Shown: positions 24,240 through 31,244 of the stretch, piece after piece | Layout: each line of letters opens with the position of its first letter | Numbering within the stretch: position 1 is the stretch's first letter | Source of the DNA: Bacteroidota bacterium | GTDB taxonomy: Bacteria > Bacteroidota > Bacteroidia > JABEUT01 | Length of the DNA: 32,884 bases | Direction: 5' to 3' | Assembly (NCBI GenBank): GCA_013288205.1 | Contig: JABDCH010000022.1 | Coordinates: 1 to 32,884, forward strand | Made by a program: the position numbers and the translations under genes | The notes under the pieces: model-generated | What the model saw: only the letters and a program-made list of their open reading frames with translations | Told to the model about the DNA's origin: nothing | Databases searched by the model: none

Positions 24240-25598
24240 TTAGATACCGGTATAATTAAAGGGCGTAATTCTTTTCAGCTCCTCTTTCAGATCAGTACTT
24301 ATTTGCAGGGAATCAATAAACTCTTCCATGCTTTGTTGAGTAATGACATCATGGGTACGGGTAAGGTTTTTAAGCGCTTCATAAGGAGCAGGATAGTTTT
24401 CGCGACGGAGAACTGTTTGTATACCTTCTGCCACCACTGCCCAGTTGTTTTCCAAGTCGCGCCGGAGTGCGGGTTCATTCAAAATAAGTTTTCCGAATCC
24501 TTTCAATAAGGATTTATAGGCAATAATCGAATGGGCAAAAGGAACTCCAATGTTGCGTAGTACGGTAGAATCTGTCAAATCGCGTTGTAGGCGGGAAACA
24601 GGCAGCTTTGCTGCAAGATGTTCAAATAAAGCATTGGCCACGCCCAGGTTGCCTTCCGCATTTTCAAAATCAATGGGATTAACCTTATGCGGCATAGTAG
24701 AAGAGCCTATTTCGCCTGCTTTTATTTTCTGTTTAAAATAGTCGAACGATACGTATGTCCATATATCCCTGCTAAAGTCAATCAAAATAGTATTAATCCG
24801 TTTCAAGGCATCGAAAAAGGCAGCAAGCCCGTCATAATGCTCAATCTGGGTTGTATATTGCTGGCGGTAAAGGCCCAGCTCGTCGTGTAGGAAACGATCG
24901 GCGAACTCCTTCCAATTAATATTCGGGTAGGCAATGGCATGGGCATTGAAGTTTCCTGTAGCTCCTCCGAATTTGGCAGATATGGGGATTCTCTTCACCA
25001 CATCTATTTGCGATTCGAGTCTTTCCACAAAAACCATCATTTCTTTACCCAGGCGGGTAGGGGAGGCCGGTTGTCCGTGAGTGTGGGCAAGCATGGGAAT
25101 ATTTTTCCAATCCTCTGCCATTTTTTGAAGCATGTTCAACACATCTTCCAGTAAAGGTAACAGCACATCAGTTTTAAACTCCTTTAAAGAAAGCGGAACG
25201 GCGGTATTATTTATATCTTGCGAGGTGAGCCCAAAGTGAATAAACTCCTTGCTATCGATCATTCCCAAACTTTCCATTTTACCTTTCAGAAAATATTCTA
25301 CCGCTTTTACATCGTGATTGGTAATAGCTTCCAATTCTTTTATATGCTTTGCTTCTTCTGGGGTAAAGTTGATATAGATATTCCGGAGAGTAGCGGCGAT
25401 GGCTTCTTCATTCATATCTTCCAACTGTGGGAGTGGAATGCGGGAGAGCGCCAAAAAATATTCCACTTCTACCCTTATCCTGTAACGGATTAGGGCATAT
25501 TCCGAAAAATAGTTTGAAAGCGCTTCGGTCATTTTCCTGTATCGTCCGTCTATGGGCGAAATGGCGGTGAGGGCAGTTATCTCAGGTATGTTTGTCAT
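24240..25598 (-). CDS. purB: Adenylosuccinate lyase
   Basis: 452 residues, close to the E. coli PurB length. It cleaves SAICAR to AICAR and adenylosuccinate to AMP in purine synthesis. Family marks: ALTAISPIDGRYR at the N-terminus, FGLTSQDINNT near residue 122, the catalytic-His segment THGQPASPTRLGKE at 173, and the fumarase/aspartase superfamily signature SSTMPHKVNPIDFENAEGN from residue 299, containing the flexible-loop serines. All key residues are present, so it should be active. It is first gene of a likely operon purB-glycosyltransferase-ydcF. I did not find a convincing TAnnTTTG box upstream. Confidence 0.97.
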   Translation of the reverse strand: MTNIPEITALTAISPIDGRYRKMTEALSNYFSEYALIRYRIRVEVEYFLALSRIPLPQLEDMNEEAIAATLRNIYINFTPEEAKHIKELEAITNHDVKAVEYFLKGKMESLGMIDSKEFIHFGLTSQDINNTAVPLSLKEFKTDVLLPLLEDVLNMLQKMAEDWKNIPMLAHTHGQPASPTRLGKEMMVFVERLESQIDVVKRIPISAKFGGATGNFNAHAIAYPNINWKEFADRFLHDELGLYRQQYTTQIEHYDGLAAFFDALKRINTILIDFSRDIWTYVSFDYFKQKIKAGEIGSSTMPHKVNPIDFENAEGNLGVANALFEHLAAKLPVSRLQRDLTDSTVLRNIGVPFAHSIIAYKSLLKGFGKLILNEPALRRDLENNWAVVAEGIQTVLRRENYPAPYEALKNLTRTHDVITQQSMEEFIDSLQISTDLKEELKRITPFNYTGI

Positions 25599-25700
25599 GT
25601 TTAATAAGCTATGAGGTATCGCCTAATGGCTAATACTTTCTGAAAGATTCGCCTAAATTACAAAAAACAGGCGGAATGATAAGTGGTACACTATTTTCTA

Positions 25701-25708
25701 TAGTTTTG
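25701..25708 (+). promoter_or_regulatory. -7 promoter element of the MFS gene
   Basis: TAGTTTTG matches TAnnTTTG, 31 bases before the ATG at 25740. Confidence 0.55.
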
Positions 25709-25739
25709 CCCGTATCCGAAAAATATAATAACCAAGCTG

Positions 25740-26987
25740 ATGACTGAAAACGAACCTGCTACCCGCGCTCATGCACACCCGATAGTATATATGTTTTTGG
25801 CATTGCCTTTTGGTGTTAGCGGAGGGTTTGTTACAGTTACACTTGGATATCTTTTTTCAAAAGCGGGAATTTCGGTAGAGACTATCGCCGGATTGTCTGC
25901 TGCAACTATATTGCCCGGCGTATTAAAGTTTCTGTGGGCACCCTTGGTAGATGCTTGTATGACTTTAAAAAAGTGGTACGTATTATCCTGTATTGTCACT
26001 GCCGCCGGGTTATTATGTATGGGCATTCTTCCCATTAAGGAATCTAGTATTACGGCACTCATTATAATTATATATATAACCAATATAGCTTCATCATTTT
26101 TAGGTACTGCCACCAGTGGGCTTGCAGCCCATGATATACCCGAAGAGATGAAAGGCAGGTTAAGCGGTTATTACAATGCAGGTAATTTGGGTGGTTCAGG
26201 TATTGGTGGCGGAATGGGTCTCTGGTTAGCAGAAAACTTAAGCTATAACTGGATGCCGGCGGCCATTCTTTCAGCATTATCTGTACTTTGTTGCTTTGGC
26301 TTGTTGTTTGTCAGAGAATATGCATCTACTATTAGGGAAATGAATGTAGGAAGAACGATGCTAAACCTTTTTAAGGATATATGGATTACACTAAAAGCAC
26401 GAATGGGTATTTTAGCCATGGTTTTGTGTTTTCTTCCTCTAGGTACAGGGGCAGCATCGGGTGTATGGTCGGCTATAGCAGGAGGCTGGAATGCCAGCGC
26501 TCAAACGGTAGAATTTGTTACAGGTGTAATGAGCGGACTTATTACGGCTGCCGGTTGTTTATTGGGTGGATGGATATGCGACCGTAATGACAGAAAAATG
26601 TCGTATGTGGTGTTTGGATTAATGCTCGCCCTTTGTGCTGTGGGGATGGCATATTCTCCTCATACCGAATGGATGTACATTATATGGACTTCTCTATATG
26701 CTTTTGTAACAGGCTTGTGTTATGCAGCCTTTAGCGCTTTTGTTTTTGAAGCTATAGGAAAGGGGGCTGCCGGAACTAAGTATACTGTATTTGCTTCCCT
26801 TTCTAATTTCCCTATTTGGTATATGACTATTTTTGATGGGTGGGCATATGACCATTATAAGAGCATTGGTAAGGCCCCTGAGGGAATGTTGTACATCGAG
26901 GCTGCCTGCGGTATAGTGGGCATTGTACTATTTTTAATTTTTTCGAGACTTCTAAAAGGGAAAAAAGTAAGTTTAGCAGCTAATTGA
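25740..26987 (+). CDS. MFS transporter of the AmpG-like (PAT) type
   Basis: 415 residues with about 12 hydrophobic segments. The N-terminal half has FLALPFGVSGGFVTVTLGYL and then LPGVLKFLWAPLVDACM, which is the AmpG/PAT pattern; GRLSGYYNAGNLGGSGIGGG follows near residue 140. The C-terminal half has AAFSAFVFEAIGKGAAGTKY and ends in a basic KGKK tail. AmpG of enterobacteria imports anhydro-muropeptides for peptidoglycan recycling; more distant members move other solutes, so the substrate is not fixed. No beta-lactamase or recycling gene is near. It is transcribed alone from its own -7 box. Confidence 0.85.
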   Translation: MTENEPATRAHAHPIVYMFLALPFGVSGGFVTVTLGYLFSKAGISVETIAGLSAATILPGVLKFLWAPLVDACMTLKKWYVLSCIVTAAGLLCMGILPIKESSITALIIIIYITNIASSFLGTATSGLAAHDIPEEMKGRLSGYYNAGNLGGSGIGGGMGLWLAENLSYNWMPAAILSALSVLCCFGLLFVREYASTIREMNVGRTMLNLFKDIWITLKARMGILAMVLCFLPLGTGAASGVWSAIAGGWNASAQTVEFVTGVMSGLITAAGCLLGGWICDRNDRKMSYVVFGLMLALCAVGMAYSPHTEWMYIIWTSLYAFVTGLCYAAFSAFVFEAIGKGAAGTKYTVFASLSNFPIWYMTIFDGWAYDHYKSIGKAPEGMLYIEAACGIVGIVLFLIFSRLLKGKKVSLAAN

Positions 26988-27166
26988 CAGGAATCTATCA
27001 TATTCAAAATCAATAGAATCTAACAAATTATGCTTTGCATGCTTCTTATTAGCGTAACTTTTAGAGTTGATTCGTGTATAAAACTCTTCGGAAACTGCCT
27101 AATAATAAAATGATTAAAAAAAGTGTTAAAGTTGTCAAACGGTAGCAGCAGTTTCAAATAAGTTAT

Positions 27167-27174
27167 TACATTTG
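27167..27174 (+). promoter_or_regulatory. -7 promoter element of the PorP/SprF gene
   Basis: TACATTTG matches TAnnTTTG, 28 bases before the ATG at 27203. The 215-base region 26988-27202 otherwise shows nothing I can name. Confidence 0.55.
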
Positions 27175-27202
27175 CAAATCAAACACACATATACCATCGA
27201 AG

Positions 27203-28312
27203 ATGCATACAAAAAATACTAGTGTTTATAAATGTTTAATAGTAGGCGCAATAGCCTTGATGATAGGTGGTTCCTCAATGGCGCAGGACGTTCACTTTTC
27301 GCAACTATTTGAAAACCCGCTTACATTAAACCCTGCTCTTGGTGGCACCTTTAATGGTACTGTTTATGCCGGCTTGAATTATAGAAACCAATGGAGCAGT
27401 GTTGCTCAGAATGGAAATGGCTACACCACTACAGCCTTTACCTTTCAATTGCAAAACATGTTGAAAAACTGGGGAAATGGATACGTTTCTCCGGGCTTAT
27501 CCGTATTTGAAGATCAATCAGGCGATGCTCATTTAACCCAATTAGAAATTGCCTTTAACCTTGCCAGCGGCATATATTTGAACGATAATAATTGTATTTC
27601 CGCCGGATTACAGGGCGGATGGGATCAAAATAGCATTCAGTTAGCAGGGTTGGAATGGGATGACCAATATATTAACGGTGCATACAATTCCAACGCTCCC
27701 AGCTACGAAAACTATTTTGGAAGTTCTTTATCATATGCAGATTTTTCTGCTGGTGTGGCTTATCACTATGGAAAAGGAGAAACCAATATGTCATCGAATG
27801 ATGCATTAAAATTCAGCGCAGGCGCTGCGGTATATCACGTAAATGAACCGACCATATCGTTTTATAATTATCCTACCAGCATAGCTGCCGGAACACAATT
27901 ATATATGCGCTATTCATTTTATGCAAACATGGAAATAGGGGTGCCCAATACCGATCTGCAGATAATGCCTGCTCTTATTTATATGCAACAAGGCCCTGCC
28001 TGGGAAGTTGATGCCGGTACAAAACTCCGCTACGTAGTTAACCCGGAAAGTAAATATACAGGTAACCATAAAGGAAGTGCCATAGATTTAGGCTTCTATT
28101 ACCGCGTAAATGATGCTGCAATCGTTATGCTTGGTTATGAATGGGGGAATTTCGCTTTAGGCGCCAGTTACGACTTTAATACTTCTGCACTTACCACTGC
28201 ATCGCATGGAGAAGGCGGTTTTGAAATATCACTTCGTTATGTAAACCTGGATGCTATTCTTAAAGCTGCAGGCGGAAGCGGTCCTGCAAGCCGTTCAACA
28301 TTCCAAGACTAA
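27203..28312 (+). CDS. PorP/SprF family outer-membrane protein (T9SS-associated)
   Basis: 369 residues. Signal peptide 1-27 (ends GSSMAQ). The mature protein starts DVHFSQLFENPLTLNPALGG, the family signature, then YAGLNYRNQWSSV and many alternating hydrophobic/polar strands typical of an outer-membrane beta-barrel, with FSAGVAYHYGKG, KLRYVVNPESK and IDLGFYYRVNDAAIVMLGYE. PorP/SprF proteins support T9SS cargo: SprF is needed for surface display of the SprB adhesin, and many genomes have several copies paired with type B cargo. Here it is single and separated from the type B pair by 8 kb, so pairing with those proteins is possible but not shown by position. Confidence 0.93.
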   Translation: MHTKNTSVYKCLIVGAIALMIGGSSMAQDVHFSQLFENPLTLNPALGGTFNGTVYAGLNYRNQWSSVAQNGNGYTTTAFTFQLQNMLKNWGNGYVSPGLSVFEDQSGDAHLTQLEIAFNLASGIYLNDNNCISAGLQGGWDQNSIQLAGLEWDDQYINGAYNSNAPSYENYFGSSLSYADFSAGVAYHYGKGETNMSSNDALKFSAGAAVYHVNEPTISFYNYPTSIAAGTQLYMRYSFYANMEIGVPNTDLQIMPALIYMQQGPAWEVDAGTKLRYVVNPESKYTGNHKGSAIDLGFYYRVNDAAIVMLGYEWGNFALGASYDFNTSALTTASHGEGGFEISLRYVNLDAILKAAGGSGPASRSTFQD

Positions 28313-28337
28313 GAAGCAAGACAAAATATTGATTAAG

Positions 28338-28365
28338 AAAGGAGCTTTTGAGGCTCCTTTTTTTA
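28338..28365 (+). terminator. Intrinsic terminator after the PorP/SprF gene
   Basis: Stem AAAGGAGC (28338-28345) with GCTCCTTT (28353-28360) and a 7-base loop, followed by Ts. It reaches the stop codon of the convergent methyltransferase. Confidence 0.85.
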
Positions 28366-28947
28366 TTTGCTTTTTTGAAGTACCTGAAGTTGTATGAAAT
28401 TATGGTAATACATTTTTTTAGCCAACACGTTATAAGTCGAAAAGTAAGAATCTATATCAGGTAATTTCCTTGCCTCAATACGGCTGGCCAGCCTAAAAAA
28501 AGTGTACATAAACTTAACTAGTATTTTTTGCATAAATGTGCTCTGAGCCGAAAGGTAAAAATCAATATAGAGCCACAATCCTAAGGGGTTTAGGCTTTTA
28601 TCCAATTTCTCCGAAACCACCTCAAAAGTTGGTTGTGAAAAACAATCGAGAAAGAATGGTGTAAGTATTACATTGTAATAGTCATGCTTAAGGGAAGTAT
28701 CTTCCAACGGAGCATTTATAAATTCAACCGTGTTTAATTGATAGTTCCTTTTTTTAGATAGTTCTATCATTTTAGACGATTTGTCTATGTAGGTTATTTC
28801 TAAACCCGATGGAAATAGATTAGCAATTTCTTCCAGTATCCAACCAGTACCGCCACCAACAATTAAAATACAGGATCCGGCGGGAATATAATGGAGCGAT
28901 TCTATTTGCACACTTTTCAACTGTTGCCCGAAAACCAAGCGGGACAA
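28363..28947 (-). CDS. Class I SAM-dependent methyltransferase (start codon unclear)
   Basis: 194 residues if it starts at the TTG at 28947, the only conventional start near the 5' end. SAM-binding motif I is ILIVGGGTGWILEEIANLF near residue 27; ITYIDKSSKMIELSKKR is motif II with its acidic end; FINAPLED and YYNVILTPFFLDCFSQP follow. The family fold is a Rossmann-like cytoplasmic enzyme; the substrate is unknown. Starting at the TTG would drop the stretch NAIASFYDSL just upstream in the same frame, which looks like the usual N-terminal helix (xxIAxxYDxL) of such enzymes. The frame is open back to 29013, directly behind the stop of a 62-residue coiled-coil ORF, with no ATG or GTG. See the separate entry and finding. 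Confidence 0.82.
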   Translation of the reverse strand: MSRLVFGQQLKSVQIESLHYIPAGSCILIVGGGTGWILEEIANLFPSGLEITYIDKSSKMIELSKKRNYQLNTVEFINAPLEDTSLKHDYYNVILTPFFLDCFSQPTFEVVSEKLDKSLNPLGLWLYIDFYLSAQSTFMQKILVKFMYTFFRLASRIEARKLPDIDSYFSTYNVLAKKMYYHNFIQLQVLQKSK

Positions 28948-29013
28948 GCTGTCGTAAAAAGATGCTATTGCATTAAAATTATTCTTCTGTTCTATTGCTT
29001 TTATATAGCTTAT
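28948..29013 (-). other. ATG-less, conserved-looking N-terminal extension of the methyltransferase
   Basis: In the methyltransferase frame this stretch reads about 22 codons, including KNNFNAIASFYDSL, with ATA (codons 1, 4, 7 and 16) as the only near-start codons. It is bounded upstream by the TAA (29014-29016) of the coiled-coil ORF, which is in the same frame. Confidence 0.6.
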
Positions 29014-29202
29014 TTACTTCTCTGATGACTGTTTAATAAGCAACTCTATTATGGCATTTTGCTTATCAATAATGTGGCTTTTCAAATCATAATCTTGTTC
29101 GGAAGATGATATTAAATGATTTTTTGCCTTTAATTCCAATTTAAGTTGTTTTATTTCATCTTCCAGTTGTTTAATTTGAGATAAAAAAGTGCTTGTTGCC
29201 AT
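29014..29202 (-). CDS. Small coiled-coil protein, same frame as the methyltransferase
   Basis: 62 residues starting at an ATG with its own promoter box 41 bases upstream. Residues ~5-30 (FLSQIKQLEDEIKQLKLELK) have a clear heptad pattern and residues ~42-58 (KSHIIDKQNAIIELLIKQ) a second. It resembles the short leucine-zipper-like proteins often seen beside enzymes as oligomerisation partners, but I do not recognise a named family. Its TAA is followed immediately by the methyltransferase frame with no shift, so readthrough would fuse them into one ~278-residue protein. It is likely transcribed together with the methyltransferase. Independent function is not known. Confidence 0.6.
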   Translation of the reverse strand: MATSTFLSQIKQLEDEIKQLKLELKAKNHLISSSEQDYDLKSHIIDKQNAIIELLIKQSSEK

Positions 29203-29242
29203 AATAGATAGTTATATAATTAGTAATCTGAGTATCGTAATT

Positions 29243-29250
29243 CAAATATA
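29243..29250 (-). promoter_or_regulatory. -7 promoter element of the coiled-coil/methyltransferase unit
   Basis: TATATTTG on the minus strand matches TAnnTTTG and would give a leader of about 37 bases before the ATG at 29202. Confidence 0.55.
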
Positions 29251-29277
29251 GTGTATTCTTATAAAAACAGAACTGCT

Positions 29278-30264
29278 TCAGGCTACTTTCCCATATACTT
29301 CTCCGATCTGTTGAAGTGTATCCAGTATTTCGTTGTAGCTGTCAGTTGTAACCAGTTTCATTCGGTAATCCTTAAAATTATCCATGCCTTTAAAATAGCT
29401 GGTGTAATGCCTGCGCATTTCAAGTATGCCCAACTTTTCACCTTTCCATTCAATTGATTTCAGGAAATGTGTTTTGCAAACGTCTATTCTTTCTTCAAGG
29501 GTAGGAGGGGGCAGTAATTCTCCTGTTTTCAGGTAGTGCTTTATCTCGCGAAATATCCATGGATATCCAATAGCAGCACGACCCAGCATTACCCCATCTA
29601 CATCATATCGTTGTTTCATTTGAAGGGCTATTTCAGGTGATGTAACATCACCATTGCCGAATATAGGAATATGTATACGAGGATTATTTTTCACTTCGCC
29701 GATCAACGCCCAGTCTGCCGGGCCTTTATATAGTTGCTTGCGTGTGCGCCCATGTATGGTTAAGGCTTTAATACCTATATCCTGCAAGCGTTCGGCTACT
29801 TCGGTTATATTTTTAGTGGTATCGTCCCAACCAAGTCTTGTCTTTACTGTTACAGGCAAGGAGACGGCTTTCACAATTTCGGAAGTCATTTGCACCATTT
29901 TCGGAATATCCTGCAACAAGGCCGCGCCTGCTCCGCGACAAGCCACTTTCTTCACAGGGCAGCCATAGTTTATATCAATCAAATCAGGATGTACCTTTTC
30001 TGCTATAATAGCCGCTTCGCGCATCGATTCTATGTCGCTGCCAAAGAGTTGTACACCTACAGGGCGTTCGTTTTCGAAGATATCTAGCTTTTTACGGCTT
30101 TTAACAGCATCACGTATCAATCCTTCCGAAGAAATGAATTCGGTATACAACATATCAGATCCCTGCTCTTTGCACACATGGCGGAAAGGCGGATCGCTCA
30201 CGTCTTCCATTGGAGCCAGGAGCAAAGGGAAATCCGATAATTCGAGTGTGCCTATCTTAACCAT
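29278..30264 (-). CDS. dusB: tRNA-dihydrouridine synthase DusB
   Basis: 328 residues from the ATG at 30264. An upstream start at 30312 lies beyond the -7 box and was rejected. DusB is an FMN enzyme that reduces uridine in the tRNA D-loop with NADPH. Marks: LLLAPMEDVSDPPFR near residue 15 (FMN phosphate side of the barrel), DINYGCPVKKV with catalytic Cys102, GAGAALLQD, TVKTRLGWDD, IHGRTRKQLYKG, IFGNGDVTS and GVMLGRAAIGYPWIF. All are intact. In E. coli dusB is upstream of fis; there is no fis here. A coiled-coil/methyltransferase unit with its own promoter follows it on the same strand. Confidence 0.95.
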   Translation of the reverse strand: MVKIGTLELSDFPLLLAPMEDVSDPPFRHVCKEQGSDMLYTEFISSEGLIRDAVKSRKKLDIFENERPVGVQLFGSDIESMREAAIIAEKVHPDLIDINYGCPVKKVACRGAGAALLQDIPKMVQMTSEIVKAVSLPVTVKTRLGWDDTTKNITEVAERLQDIGIKALTIHGRTRKQLYKGPADWALIGEVKNNPRIHIPIFGNGDVTSPEIALQMKQRYDVDGVMLGRAAIGYPWIFREIKHYLKTGELLPPPTLEERIDVCKTHFLKSIEWKGEKLGILEMRRHYTSYFKGMDNFKDYRMKLVTTDSYNEILDTLQQIGEVYGKVA

Positions 30265-30276
30265 TGTACAAATGCG

Positions 30277-30284
30277 TATTTTTG
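30277..30284 (+). promoter_or_regulatory. -7 promoter element of the CPBP protease gene
   Basis: TATTTTTG matches TAnnTTTG; predicted transcription start near 30288 gives a leader of about 39 bases to the TTG start at 30327. It faces the dusB promoter. Confidence 0.45.
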
Positions 30285-30298
30285 CCGTGTTGAAGCCA

Positions 30299-30306
30299 CA
30301 AATATA
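30299..30306 (-). promoter_or_regulatory. -7 promoter element of dusB
   Basis: TATATTTG on the minus strand matches TAnnTTTG, with a leader of about 31 bases to the ATG at 30264. It lies 14 bases from, and points at, the -7 box of the opposite gene. Confidence 0.5.
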
Positions 30307-30326
30307 CATCAAAGCACCTAATTATC

Positions 30327-31244
30327 TTGGAAAACAAAACTCCGGCCCCGTTTGAGGAAAGCAATTCGCTTGCCCAGGCCCTGCTTTTAATAGGAATGTC
30401 CTTTATGGGATTTTGTCTTTTTATGGCAGTTCTCACTGTATTGCAAGTAATGGGTTTGATTGATATGGCAAAGTTTTCAGACGCAGCCAGTTATGCCGAT
30501 AAAAATGTAGTGAGCAATATGCGGAATGTGATGCTATTGCAAGACTTAATGATATTTATTATTCCTGCCGCAGTATTTTCTTTCCTGGTTTCCAGGAATA
30601 GAGTGCAATACCTGCAAATGAACCGAATCGGTAACCCAAGGTTCTTGTTTTTGGGGATATTAACCATGCTTGCCTCTATACCGCTAATTAATTTTCTTGG
30701 AGAGTTAAACCACATGCTTCCACTTCCAGAGTTTTTGCAGCGCATGGAGCAGGACGGCAATGCTATTGAAGCTGCTTTTGAACAACAGCATACGGTATAC
30801 GATTTAATATATAACTTATTTGTGATGGCGCTTTTTGCAGGGTTTTCAGAGGAACTTTTCTTCAGGGCTGGATTGCAGAAAGTACTGATTAAAATGGCTA
30901 AAAATATCCATACAGGAATATGGATTACCGCTGCTATTTTCAGCGCTATTCATTTCCAGTTTTACGGCTTTATTCCACGTATGCTACTGGGTGTTTTCCT
31001 CGGGTACTTGTATGTTTGGTCAGGTTCTTTATGGGTGGGTATTTTTGCCCATTTTATGTTTAACGGAAGCCAAATTTTAGCTGCGTACCTGCAACCCGGT
31101 AAAGATTCATCAACAGGAGTATTTTCTGAAACTCCGGGTTATGCTTTTATAACCTTAAGTACATTGCTTGTAATTGCACTTCTGATACGTGCCTACAAAG
31201 TTTCACAGAAGAAGGATAATGATGTTATTGTTACTTCTGAATAA
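30327..31244 (+). CDS. CPBP family intramembrane metalloprotease
   Basis: 305 residues with about 8 hydrophobic segments. The CPBP/Rce1 active-site motifs are present: EELFFR (Glu175, Glu176, Arg180), IHF with His209, and AHFMFN with His242 and Asn246. In eukaryotes the related Rce1 trims prenylated CAAX proteins; bacterial members take part in bacteriocin self-immunity or membrane-protein processing, and no substrate can be named here. TTG at 30327 is the start: no ATG or GTG lies in frame between the promoter and the first hydrophobic helix. Its 3' end overlaps that of the convergent T9SS gene by 14 bases. Confidence 0.88.
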   Translation: MENKTPAPFEESNSLAQALLLIGMSFMGFCLFMAVLTVLQVMGLIDMAKFSDAASYADKNVVSNMRNVMLLQDLMIFIIPAAVFSFLVSRNRVQYLQMNRIGNPRFLFLGILTMLASIPLINFLGELNHMLPLPEFLQRMEQDGNAIEAAFEQQHTVYDLIYNLFVMALFAGFSEELFFRAGLQKVLIKMAKNIHTGIWITAAIFSAIHFQFYGFIPRMLLGVFLGYLYVWSGSLWVGIFAHFMFNGSQILAAYLQPGKDSSTGVFSETPGYAFITLSTLLVIALLIRAYKVSQKKDNDVIVTSE

